Shown here one piece after another: positions 52,395 through 64,000 of a stretch of DNA of 64,000 nt (position 1 is its first letter; the number at the start of each line of letters is the position of its first letter). The translations under genes were made by a program, and so were the position numbers. Origin of the DNA: Zonotrichia leucophrys gambelii (Eukaryota > Chordata > Aves > Passeriformes > Passerellidae); NCBI RefSeq assembly GCF_028769735.1, contig NC_088200.1:69597268-69661267 (forward strand). The letters are read 5' to 3'. A model generated the notes under the pieces. The model was not told the DNA's origin and made no database searches. It saw nothing but the letters and a program-made list of their open reading frames with translations.

Positions 52395-52784
52395 TGTGAC
52401 CATGTCCACAGGGGTCCCAGGATGAGGGAAGAGGTGAGGATATGACTCCATGTTTCAGAAGGCTAATTTATTATTTTATGATATATATATTATATTGAAA
52501 CTATACTAAAAGAATAGAAGAAAAGGTTTCACCAGAAGGCTAGCTAAGAATAGAATAAGAAAGAATGATTTGCCACAAAGATTTGTGGCTCGGACACTCT
52601 GTCCAAGCCAGCTGACTGTGATTGGCCATTAATTGGAAACAACCACATGAGACCAATCCCAGATGCACCTGTTGCATTCCACAGCAGCAGATAATCATTG
52701 TTTACATTTTGTTCCTGAGGCCTCTCAGCTTCTCAGGAGGAAAAATCCTAAGGAAAGGATTTTCCATAAAATATATCTGCGACA
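52395..52784 (-). mobile_element. Solo LTR, family B, antisense
   Basis: It begins TGTGACCATGTCCACAGGGG and ends ATATATCTGCGACA. A perfect 6-bp duplication GTTGTG lies at 52389-52394 and 52785-52790. It aligns along its whole length with 25336-25738, including GATTGGCCATTAATT and GATGCACCTGTTGCATTCCA. Confidence 0.93.
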
Positions 52785-52790
52785 GTTGTG

Positions 52791-55700
52791 TCTGACCAAA
52801 ACGTGAAGAGAACCTGCTAACACTCTACATGGAGCTCAGAGCTGTACACTAATGCAGCAGAGGACCTCAAAAATATAAAAACACTAAAATCTCAGGGCAG
52901 CATGTAAAGCATCAGAAGTGCAGTGAGCTGGGCTGGGTGGCAGCTCTGCCCCATCTCTGCAGGCACTCGCTGTCCTGCTGTCCTGCTGCGTGCACCGACC
53001 GCGGTCCCACGCCCTGCCGGGCTGACCCCGACACAGCTGATGGTTAAAAATAAGAGATGCCTCCACGGGAAAAATCCTCATGGGTCACAAAAAGGAAGAT
53101 AGTTCTGGTGAGCTTCACATCTATTGTCCGTAGGGGAAGAAATATGAAAGAGGAATAATATCCCGTATTCTTTCTCTGGTCCGTGAAAATTTGGAATATC
53201 TGAAAACTGAACTTCCCTGTAAGAGGACAAAGCAAATGATCAAGCTAAAATGGTTTGGGGTCTCTGTGTGAGAATATACCTATTTGTTTGCTCTCAAGTA
53301 GAAACTCTCAGTAAAAAACAAAAAACAAAAACAAAAAAAACCTCACATTTTTTAACCACTCTATCTGACTGACATTCTAAAACTGGCCTAATTTTTCTCA
53401 TGGGAAAGGGTAACAGGGACATTTTCACTTTAGTCATGTATTTTCCCCTCAAAATAAAAAGCAGCTAGATCAAGGGCAGCTTTAGGACACGGAAATGAGC
53501 AAAGCTCTCCGGCAAAAACACCTAGAGAGAAGTTCAGGAGTTAAGTAGCAATTGTTACTGACTATGCCTCTCCCATTGCATGGTCAGATAATTTTCTAAA
53601 TAAAGTACGCCACTAGCATCTTATTGTCCATTATATTTTAAGGTAAGGATTTGGGGAATTTGTCTGAAGACCATAAATTGTCATCAGTATTCAGAATGAC
53701 TGATACAAGTTGTGTTAATTGCAGTTAAACAGACAGACTACTGGCAACAATCAAGAGAGTAGAAGATAAAAGCAGACTTTTGCCCTGATTTTACAGATAT
53801 ATGAGAATACCCTGTGGGTTTTTTCAACTTTTTTTTGTTGGTGGGTTTTGGGGTTTTTCTTGGTATACCTTTTCGATGTTAATACTCTGCTGAAGAATGT
53901 TTCAGATAGGGTGGCTGCTGTACTCAGCCAAACAGGATCCTCTGCAAAGTTTCAGGGCTGAAATTATAGCCTGGCTTTAAGAAAACGACAGCACTGTGAG
54001 CTAATTGCTTCTTAGACAGAAAGCGGATTTTCAATTGAGTTTGTGGGGCTTTTTTCCTGCAAAATTCTGAGCCCTAAAAAGGCAGATTTTTAACTTGTGT
54101 ATTCACCATTCCTTTGACAGTCCCTGATCATTTATGTTTAGAAATACAAGTGCAGAGGAATGGAAATTAAATTACTGTAACTACCTCTAACTGCTGTGGG
54201 AAATGGTTAAAGTTCCTTCACAACTAGATGAAGGTATCTCCTTTCAGGGAAGTTGCCTAATTTTCTTCATTTATTTCATAAAGCTGTAACTGCCAAATAT
54301 GCCCTATATAGCAGGGCAAAATACTGATATCAGGCTTAAAAATAGCCGTAATTAAATTAATGTGTACTGACTATCTTGCTGTGTATTCCCTGTTTCTCTT
54401 GTGGAAAGTATATTACAGTTCATCTATCACTGACAGCAAAAAGCATAGCGTAAAACCCATTTATTGAAATTTTCAGCTGCAAATATTGTTTTGGTGTGGA
54501 TCTATGGCTGGTAAGATAACAAGTTTTCAGCTTGCTGATTCATCTGGATGTCAGCCATACCGGTGCCTCTAAAAGATTTAGCAATTTTGGTTATGTTATT
54601 ACAAGTACACATTTGAGGTATTTGTCATGGAGAAAGACTGGTGTCTGTTGTACCTGCAAACGGAGTAAGTAATTCAAGCTTTTAGGATAACTTTGACTCT
54701 TTTTATGTATAAATCATCCCAACACACTTTACGCAGATGAATGAAAAATATTTTGTGTGCACATTTTGCAAGGGGAGTTTGCATTTTAAATATTCCACAG
54801 TGCATTAAGTAAAACTGTATTGGGGAAGTTCTACAGAAAAAAAGAACAGATCCACTTCTAATACTGTTTTATTGTTGAAATTAAACTCATCAACTTCCTT
54901 TAGCAATGGCAGCAGCTGAATAGTGCACCAAGAGGCTCTTTTTGCACAGAGATCTTTAAAAGGTGGTCAAAGAAGGGGAATATGTGCCTGCAGGAGAAGG
55001 GCAATTTCAGCCTGATATTAAATTTTCAAAGAGAAAAGGACAAAGCACAGGTGAAAAGGGCAGTGCTGGTGTATCCATTTAGACTACACAGCAAACTACA
55101 GTACAGGATACCTTATGGAGGGATGTAATTTAATTTAATTTGTTAGCCTGGTGTTTTCTGTAATCAAGTTTTGTTTGGTTAAGGTAGGTTTAAAATGTCA
55201 GTCACAGCAACGGAGATGTGAGTGAATGGAAACATCTTTGCCCAAATAGTTTGTGTACAGATGTTTGAGCCTGAAGAAACTTGCCATGTGTTTTTGTAGC
55301 TAAGGAAGTGAGTAATCAGTGAAACTAGTATGGGTGGTATAGGAAAAATCATGCACATGGTCTTGGCACAGCTGCGTGCTTGCTACATTCCATGAGATAT
55401 TTCATAATGGAAAACCAATTGCTCCACTAATATAGGATACCTGCATATCAGGCTTGTGTTATGGAGCATCCAGGGATGTCACGGGACTGGGCAGATCCCT
55501 CCAGTCCATCTCAGGTGGAAGAGAGGAGCAAAGAAGTCCCCAGGCCTTAACTTAAAAGAGAGGGAAGAAGATCTTTCTGGGTGTGCTTATTGCTTAACTG
55601 CAATTTTTATCCACCAAATTTTGAAAGGCCAGAAAGTGTAAGTGGTTGCTAAGTCAGCAGAGCTATACAAACACCTGCAGTGGTAGAATATTTGAGTTTG

Positions 55701-58490
55701 CTTAGCAAAACTGCAGCCCCAGTCCCTAAAATGGTTTTCTGCTGACCACATTCCTCCTTTGAACTTCCTTGTTTCAGAGGCTTATCTATTTCTTGCATGT
55801 AATTTACACAGAACATTGTGAAATGAACGCCCTATCAAGAAATAGCAGTAAGTAGGTGCTGCCAGTCCACTGTTAACATTTCTAGTTAAAATATTTGCTT
55901 TGAATTCATGCACACATACATTGTGTGTGTCACATTTCAACCTGGAAGCCTTCAACAGTTTCTGGAGTTACCAGTATCTCACTATTGCTAATCTTTGTGT
56001 ACCTCTGATTATATTGGGGCAATTTATGGCAGCTGAAGGTCAGTCCCAGAGCTTCTGTGTCTCAGAGAAATGTGTGGTGCATTGCAGCAAAATGGCTGGA
56101 GTGATACACAAGCATTAATAGCATTATCCCCCTCAGGTGTTTAGCCTGGACCCAAAAGAAAAATAATGGACTGCATGTGCTTATCACTGAGTCATTAACT
56201 ACTTTTATCTTTTTAAAATCAGGTTTCTTCAAAACTGGAAAGATATTGTGTACAGAACGTTGTCTATTCTAAGTTTTGCCATTTAAAACGAGTGTATCAA
56301 AAGCTGATCTTTCCTGGCACTCACAGATTTTCCATGTGCTGCACTTTTCTCCCATGGTTGTTAACTGCATTCAGATAATGCCTAGAAAAAAATGCCAGGA
56401 AAACCTTTTCTGAAACAACTTGGTCTGTGAAAGCAAGGACAGTTACTGTGTTGTGTGACTGCAGCTTCAAGAAAGGCTTCTAACTGTGTATGATGTGTGT
56501 ATAATGCCTAAATAACATTAAGGGCTGGGACATAATGTGTGTGCTGAAAAGCGTCCTCTGGCCAGAATACCACAGGTCTTTTAGAATTGGGCACCACCAC
56601 CTTTGGCCATAGTGGTACACTGTCTCAGTTTATATATTTTTTCTTTTTTAATCACGATGTTATTTATCACCAGAATTCTGTATTTCCTTCACCTGGTGAC
56701 CAATTCCTCAGGGGAAAAAAAACCCACCAAAACCAAAACAAAACTAAACAAAACAACTCCTTCACTAAACTGGTTATTCCTAAAGTTTTATCTCCTTCTA
56801 TTAGTCAGTCCTCTGCAATTTTGTAAGTGGTGGCTGAGACATCATTGTTACTGAGGTTTGTAAAATCTTTACTGCCCCCAGTAAAGATTTTAAATATCTT
56901 ATTTGGTTATTTGGTGAACTCAGTCCAGTGAAAGAGTGGTTGTAATCCTGTGAACGTTTCACCGTCCATGTTTCATGCTGCTTTGTGTTCTATTTCTTTT
57001 CCTTCCTCCCACCCCTAAGAAATGCTCAGCTGACTTAGCCCTGTTCTTCGACCACTTTTGAGTAATTTCTTTTCCTGGAATACTTTGCAGGTCATTTCAG
57101 AGGTGCCAGCGACCAGGCCTAGGCTGCCTCTGGCATCCAGCGGTGCTTCTTTCCTGCTGGAGGGAAGATCCAATGCGCAAAGGAGGAGAAATTAAAGGTG
57201 GGCAGACGCCCAGACAGACATTTCAGGGAGCAGACATGCCAGGCAGGCAGTAGCACAGCATATGCTCTGCTCTCTGGAAACAGCCAAGCTGAATCCCAGA
57301 TCCTGGCAATTCTCTTGATGTGGCAGATCTGGTGATATAAAAAATATTTTCTTGCTAACTGTGTCTGTAAGCCTGACTCTGGTTTTAAGTAAGAAGAGAA
57401 AACATTTGACCTTGAACTAAACTACTACTTGACTCACTTCAGGCTTTCTTCCAGAATCTTTTCTCATTTCAAACACAAGTGATTTATTTCTGCCTCTGGC
57501 TAAATGCTGCAGTGCTGCAAGCACCGAGTGGCTGCTGCCTTCCATCCTAGGGGCACATGAATTTTGTCAGCCTGCACCAGATCCTGGTCCGGCCCACATC
57601 CACACATTTTGGGTGATTGTGTATGAAACCACGGCTGCATTTGCTTTTTTAGTCTCTCCCCCTGCCAGCTTAGAGGAGGTTCATCCATCCTGTAGCAATG
57701 CTCCTGCTTAAGATAAGAATTTTGGAGCTTTATTTAGCACCCTGATAAAGAAATATCCCAGGATGTCTTGTTATTTTGTTTCTGTTTCACCTTTTTCCAA
57801 ATATTGCAGGAGTTGCAGTGTTTGGAATGAACATAAAATTATTTTAATTAAATGCAAAACCAAATAAGGTTCTTGAAAGTAGATTAATGAATATTCTCAC
57901 TGTGAAAAACATAAAAGTTTGTGTTAGCAGAACACTTCAGAATCCTTTGGATTCTGTACTGTACTGTATGTGATCTCTTACAAAAAGCTAAGAGATGCTA
58001 GAGTACATAATCTCTTGCACAGCCTTTTTGCACTACCAACAGTCTGTAAAGAAAGGTATAATCTAGCTTTTCAAGCCCCACAAGGCTCTTCTTACTCTAT
58101 ATCCAAATACAAGTGAGGAAGTGTCCCATTCCATAAGATTGAAAGGTCAAGAAGACTTCCAGAAAAAATTCTCTGTTTTCCCATGTATTTTATAAGATGC
58201 TCTGTCTTAGCATTAAGCAGTGATTGATATTAGCAAATCACTGTAATCTTTGGTGCAAGTAAGATATGTAATTATTTTGGCCTATCTTTGTCTTTTTCTG
58301 CCCAAACTGTTTTCTACTAAAATAGATTTTTTGCTTTGTTCTTGCAAAAACATATGTAAATGAATTTCACTCTTGTGAATGTGTTTCAAACCCTGTGTTT
58401 TCACCAGTCTGTTTATTTGGTGAACTCAGTCTGTTTATATGACTGAAACATTGGTGCTAAGAATCCACAAATAGCCACCACCCACCTTTA
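52791..58490. other. Intergenic DNA, no gene recognised
   Basis: A small GC-rich patch with several CpGs lies near 52975-53040. A-rich runs occur near 53315-53345 and 56712-56755. I found no transposon or spliced gene. Confidence 0.5.
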
Positions 58491-59543
58491 TTTATAAATG
58501 TCTTTGAAAGCATTTCTACAAGGAGGGTCCATTCCTGGAAGTCAACATAAACAAAAACCTGTCTGCAGGACAAGTCAGGGAAAGAAAGGTTTTAGAGGTT
58601 GCTTAAAATTTAGTAGATCTACTTGTAGTCCAAGTGGGTATTTGCAAGCATTGTTGAGCACATTGGAACACTATAGCAGTAACAGCATCTCTTGTCCTGC
58701 CAGGAGGGAAAAAACCACAAGAGTGGCACACAGATGGGTCTTGAAGAAGTTCCCAGTGATGCCAGGCTTCTCAAACATCGTGAAGAGGGGAGGGAAGGCA
58801 CATGCTGCCTGTTTTCAGGCAAAGTTTTGGATGCAGCTCTTTCGCTCATCCTCTAATAACGCCAGGCAGATGGGAGGTTTTCCTTTGTGCTTTGACTGGC
58901 AGTCTGCAAGGGGAGAATCAAAGCCAGCCCTGTAGCTGGTGCAGCTGGGGCTGTGCTGACTCATCCCAGCCGAGGCTCTGGCTCTAGCTGTGCCATTTGG
59001 AGTTATTTATTTTCTCTTTGCTGCATGTCCTGTCCATCGCGTAAAGGTTGCTGCTATTTGTAGCAGAGGCAGGGAAAGGAGGGGTGGCTCTCAAGGATGG
59101 CTGTCACAGTTCACAGCAGGGCAGCCAGACCCCAAACACAGCTCCCTGATGAGCTCACATGAAGGAGCTGGGCTGTGACATGTCACTGCTGAAATCCGAG
59201 CACAGCTCACTCCAGGGGTGATAGCCTTTGGCAGGAGGTAACCTGGGCAGGAGGGGACAGGAACACAGCCACCTTCTCCAGAAGCCAGGACGTACTGGCA
59301 CCAGCTGCACCTCTGTTGGTGCCAGGGTGCCCAGATCTTAGCAAAGCAAAGATTTCCCAAAGGCAGTGACAGTGTGGTGTGAAAGAAATGTTCCTGTTGG
59401 CACACTAAACCCCGCCTAAAGCCATGTGTTGACAATATTTATGAAGGAGCAGCAACAGCGTTTCTCCCACTCGCCTGGGATTTCTCTCCTGTGTCAGGTT
59501 CTGTTTATTTGAGGGCTCCATAAGTGTTGTTTTCTTTTAAAAG

Positions 59544-59714
59544 AGAAAGACATTTCCTTATAATGGCACCCCAAAGGGGGAGGTGACGATTCTGATCGAG
59601 GAGATGTGGAACAAGCGGAACAAATGGCCAAGTGAAGCAATTAGATTCTTACGTGGAGTATGGAAGTTGCTAACTGAGGACTGTTTTGGAGAACTTGGCT
59701 GGCCAGCATCTCTG
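59544..59714 (+). CDS. Unidentified exon-like ORF, 57 codons, phase 0 at both ends
   Basis: A frame open from 59541 to the stop at 59733-59735 is preceded by TTTTCTTTTAAAAG, a possible acceptor. It contains CTG then GTATGT, a possible donor after 59714. Cut there, it is 171 nt and exactly in phase at both ends. The peptide is unlike nearby chance frames: four Trp and balanced charge, with MWNKRNKWPSEAI and RFLRGVWKLLTEDCFGELGW. I do not recognise the family. It may be an exon of an unknown gene or an old retroelement fragment. No other exon of such a gene was found nearby. An ATG inside (59605) is the only start. Confidence 0.3.
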
Positions 59715-60663
59715 GTATGTTTGGAAGCATCCTAAGGAGATATTTTTGTAAACCACTGGGATAAGGCAGTCTATTAAGGGTAATTTAATACCGCTGGGCA
59801 GTCACTTCAAGCCAGTGTATCTGTGGATATTGCTAAATTGACTGTAGCAAAGATAGGAAATTCACACCAGTTCCCCCACTGCAGCAGAGAAATTTTCCAT
59901 CACACTCCCAAAGTCTAGCAGAAGCTTTCTGAAAACATGATGGTGATTCAGTCCTGTGACACTTCACTTTCTTTTTCCTCCTCTTGAGAAACCAGACCAG
60001 ACTTTGAATGGAAAGATTATTATTCCAGCCCTCAGAGGAGTCTCTGGCACATCACTGCATCTCACAAGGATATGTATTTGCTCTGGAAAGACTGAAATAT
60101 TAATAAGATTGGAAAGGGAGGGCTTTTGTGCTAATGCAGCTGTGCTCAGGCAGCTCTGCATCAGTCTGCTAGGGGCTTTTGTTTATTCTATCCATTTCTG
60201 CAGAAAATCCTGTGCAACCTTTAAGAATTTCTTTTGGAATTAAAATTCCTTGATGTAATTAAAGCAAACATGCTGCAGAATTGGAAGGAATGTGTGTTAT
60301 ATTTTTATTTATTTGCTTTATAAATACCACATTTATGTTAGTCTCCTCTGTGTCAGTACAAGGAGTTCAAATGAAAGGGTTACTCTCACCCTGGAGAGAT
60401 AAGGCCAAATAAGGACAGGCTAAAACTCTTTATTGGAAGACACCAGGGAGCAAAGCTCTTTTACTCCAGCGAGGATTTCGAGAGTTTGATAGCTCAGCCA
60501 TGACCTTTAAATGAAAGTGCTGGGCTGACAGCAGGGAGCTGAGAGGGGATTCTGTTCTCAGTGACGTCCGGGGGGTGTGTGTGGGAACAGCCCTGATGCT
60601 GCTTCTGTGCTGCAGTCAGTGCTGTCCCAAAAATGGGCTGTACCCAGAGTGCAGGAAGGTAAG

Positions 60664-60725
<62 letters not shown>
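60664..60725 (+). repeat. GATA tetranucleotide microsatellite
   Basis: About 15 uninterrupted AGAT units. Overlapping minus-strand frames repeat Tyr-Leu-Ser-Ile and are artefacts. Confidence 0.98.
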
Positions 60726-60728
<3 letters not shown>

Positions 60729-63700
60729 CATAGATGAAGAAGAAATATTTGGTTACTCCCTGCACAGAGATGGCTGCTGGGGTAAATCCACAGAGCAGCC
60801 CCCTCTCTGCATGCCAGCTCCCCACTTTTACACCCTTCAAACAGTGACTGATCAACATCTCCCCTGCAGAGAACAATATTAAATGACATTCATCGGCTAA
60901 ATATTTCCTCACCTTCATTTAAATAGCACTGATTTTAGCCCTCATGCTCTGTGTGGAAGGGGATTATGTGACTAAGGAGCATCTGCAGCCAATGGGTGTG
61001 AGCTTGGCTGTGCCAATGACTACAGGTTAGCACAAAAGTTCAATCTTGTTTGTTCTTATCAGCTGCTTCTTCCTGCTTTATCTCCTTTCTTGGTGGATTT
61101 ATGGTGACATCCTCCTCTGCTTTTCAGTTTTTTCATAGATTTGTGGCATTGTCTTTTTCTCTGGTATCCTCACAAGGACCTTGACCGGTGGTTCCGTATT
61201 TCTCTCCTGCAGAGAGAGCAATTTGATGCTTCTCTGTCTCGCATACAGTGAGAGGTCTGGGTGCAACGTGTTTGGGCACGAGCTGACTCCAGAACAGCTC
61301 ACGTGTCAGGAATGGCAGACAGAAATCCACATCTCCCTGCCAGAACCACGCAGGGATTACTGATGGGTATGTGTTGGACCTTCAGGGAAGGGCACCCACC
61401 CTTTGCCACACAACTGGCAGGATCTGAGCTCTCTGATAAAGGAAGGATCCATCATTAACAGCTGATGGGAGAGAAAAATAACTCATCAGTCGACTGATGC
61501 AGCTGTCAGCAAGGCAAACTTCTCCAGAAACCAGAGATGGGGTTTGTGAGGTTGAATGGACTTAAATAATACTTCCAAAAAGAGGATTTTTTTCTGAATT
61601 AAAGGACATATTAATTAAAAACTTGTCTTGTTTGTTATTTATTTTTTGGTGAACTTATTTGTCTTATGTGGGGGTTTTTTAGTGAATTTTTCTGCTGTGA
61701 ACTTTGAGACAATGTGTAAGGCCTAATTTTGACAAAGTGTCCCACGAAGCATAAATTAATGATCTTTTACCACATTCAGCCCCCAAAGCATACCTGAAGT
61801 GTGGCTGCCTGCCCTGGGAACCCACTGGGATGGGAACACAAGGACTGTGCAGATTTAGAGCCTCACACAGAGGTATTAGACCTACCCACACGAGTTGTGA
61901 TCTCATGGGGTAATTTCAAGGAGTCTAGCTAAGGAATTGCAACTTCTTCTCTGATCTGGAGACTGTTTGGTAGGACTTTATATTAAATTTGGCTCAAAAA
62001 TCAACAAACTTGCTCGTGTCGATGACCACAGAGAAGCAGCCCACAGACCCCCGCTAACTGCATGGAAGGAGACAAGAACTTTTGATCTACAGCAAGACAG
62101 GCAGTGACCTGAATTTTCTTCAACACGGAATCTAATTTTTTTCCTAGCCTTGTTTATTTAAATATGCTTAGTCATGTGTGTGTGCTTATGGCAAATGTTC
62201 TATTCACACTGATGTAGTAGTCTGTGTTAAAATAAAACTATTGGTTTCCCACCTTGCACATCCTGTTTTCAAGTGCTTCTGGAGTTCTGCTGCAGAGTTT
62301 TGGATTCTTTTAATAGACAGATTTGGCGAAATTTCTGCAGCGTTGACATATGAAGCTGCCTGGGCTCCTCTTCTTTACTGGCATTGCTCTAAGAGCAGCT
62401 GACACCAAAGCAATTTCTCTATTTTCCCCTCTTGGCACACGAGTGAACAATCCCCATCATGCCCTTAAACATCTGCATCATCATCTTCATGGTCTAGAAG
62501 GAGCAGCAAGGAGTGAAAGGCCTTTCTCGAGGCAGCAGAGACAAAGAAGGCTACAATCAGTTCTGAAGCAGAATATGTGAAATATTTTCCATGTTGAAGT
62601 GCTTAATACATGTACAGTCAATTTTTTTTTTTATTTTTTTTTAGGAGCAACATCACTGGTTGTTAAGATCTAACAGTTCCTATAAATGCCAGAGAGTTGC
62701 CATGGTGACAGTATGCTTTCACAAGTTTTCAGATATAGCAGAACATATCTTTATTCATGATGTTTGGCTGCTACTTTACTCTCATAAAGCAGGCATTAAA
62801 TTTACCATTGATAGCACCACTTCTGTATTCTATCTATTTTTGATTAGGCTTTGCAACCAAATGAGATGGCTGGGGTTTTTGCTTTGCTTCTTTTTATTTA
62901 TTCTTGCTTTGGACACATTCTTTTACAACTTGAAAATTATCCTTTTTTCTATAGAATCTCAATTTGAGGTTTTCAGTATATTTTTATTTCTAATAGATTT
63001 GAATAGATTTTTAAAAAAATCTCACTCGTGCAAAATTTAACCACCTCTTAAAAAAAATCCTGCTAGTATTTTCTGTGTTTTGTCTTTTACAGTGAACAGC
63101 AAAGTTGCATAACCACAGAAAGGAGTGACCACAAAGCATTACTGTGTATGGGGCAGTTGTATAAAAATGAGATTCCTCTTCTGTTTACCATCTGGATTTC
63201 CTGGTGCCAGAAATCCAATGTACCTGTGCACTGCACATTGCTGCTTTTCTTTCTTAAACATGATTGGCACAAGGAAATTTTTTTCCTCCTCCTACCTCAG
63301 AGTGTTATGCCTTAGGTAGAGTTTTATGCCTTAGCACTTTTTTTCCTTTTTTTTTTTGTTTGTTTGCTTTTTTTTTTTCCCTTCTGTTTAGGGTTCCAAG
63401 TTCTGTCTGCCTGTTGCCAAAGCTTTTCCTCTCCCAGGAAGGGTCATTGTCAGATGTTATCAAGCAAGAAGCTATACTGCAGTGGCTCAGGTAACAAAAT
63501 ATAAAATCAGAGCTATAAATCTGTTGAGGAGCTGTGATTTTCATTTCATTTTTCTTTTCCCCTGTAGTTTACAGGCTACCTGGTCAGGATTATTATTTTT
63601 AGTCATTGTAGTTCTTACTGTAAACATGGAAAAATAATTTCCTTTAATGTGAAATCACATCCATTGGGTTTTGCACAAAAATGCAGCTTATTTTCCTGAG

Positions 63701-64000
63701 GTACTCTGGTGTGTTGGCCCTACATATATCACTGGCAATTATTTTAATACAGTGTAAATTTACCATATGATGCAATGCTCTCTGCTTTTCTGAGATTCTC
63801 TCTGGACCATATAGAAAATGGGTGTTGTTAAAGTAGCATAATGCTTGTGTACAGATTAATGAAAATGAAAGGTTTGAGTTGAGCACAGTATAAAGTTCTG
63901 GGGAATTTCAGTGATCGGTGTGTGTGTTGCTGGTTACACAGCAGCAGGCACACAAATAATAAACAGAACCACAATTTGCTAAATATATCCTCAAGATCAA
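60726..64000. other. Intergenic DNA to the window end
   Basis: AT-rich. T runs occur at 62621-62642 and 63340-63380. No identified gene or transposon is present. A 76-codon frame at 62350-62580 starts with a signal-peptide-like sequence; it is discussed under findings and not called as a gene. Confidence 0.45.

Noticed and set aside
58498..58935. 145-codon + frame
   Set aside because: No recognisable family or coding-like pattern, and an overlapping minus frame is equally open. No splice structure supports it.

Overview
The window is nuclear DNA of a vertebrate, almost certainly a bird and probably a songbird. The bird call rests on spliced GT-AG exons, CR1 LINE fragments as the only obvious LINE, no SINE that I can recognise, and several families of short solo LTRs with intact target-site duplications. 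No bacterial, CRISPR or operon-like organisation is present. Everything below was read by eye, without database searches.

One protein-coding gene is securely identified: PRRC1 on the + strand. Its CpG-island promoter lies at about 4140-4860, followed by one or two non-coding 5' exons. Eight coding exons lie at 10399-10495, 13477-13866, 15261-15418, 17588-17690, 20708-20871, 22268-22371, 24383-24485 and 25874-26083. Every junction keeps the frame, and the sum is 1329 nt, or 442 residues plus a stop. The protein has an N-terminal proline/alanine-rich half (exons 2-4) and a C-terminal domain resembling the ITPase/DUF84 fold (exons 6-9). The 3' UTR probably ends just after a polyadenylation signal near 27371.

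Layout: 1-4.1 kb is repeat-rich. It holds a ~329-bp tandem repeat, an endogenous-retrovirus leader/gag fragment, a solo LTR with a perfect 5-bp duplication, and a CR1 piece. 4.1-27.4 kb is PRRC1, with CR1 pieces, a duplicated intronic segment flanking exon 3, a ~360-bp purine tract after exon 7, and an antisense solo LTR just before the last exon. 27.4-64 kb contains no gene I can identify. Notable features there are a CR1 copy split by three LTR insertions (33.1-35.65 kb), two inverted copies of an LTR-like element (34.0-34.6 and 43.1-43.65 kb), two more solo LTRs (44.65 and 52.4 kb), a ~98% identical 159-bp inverted repeat (45.94-46.40 kb), microsatellites and A-rich tracts, and an unidentified 57-codon exon-like ORF at 59544-59714.

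In human, PRRC1 lies between MEGF10 and CTXN3. I find neither neighbour here, so the 37 kb downstream looks like an intergenic interval. From memory, this human 5q region tends to match bird chromosome Z; that is not tested here. I see no clear evidence of a new multi-gene system. The most useful leads are the exon-like ORF, the long hairpin, the nested transposon stack and the repeats around an in-frame exon.
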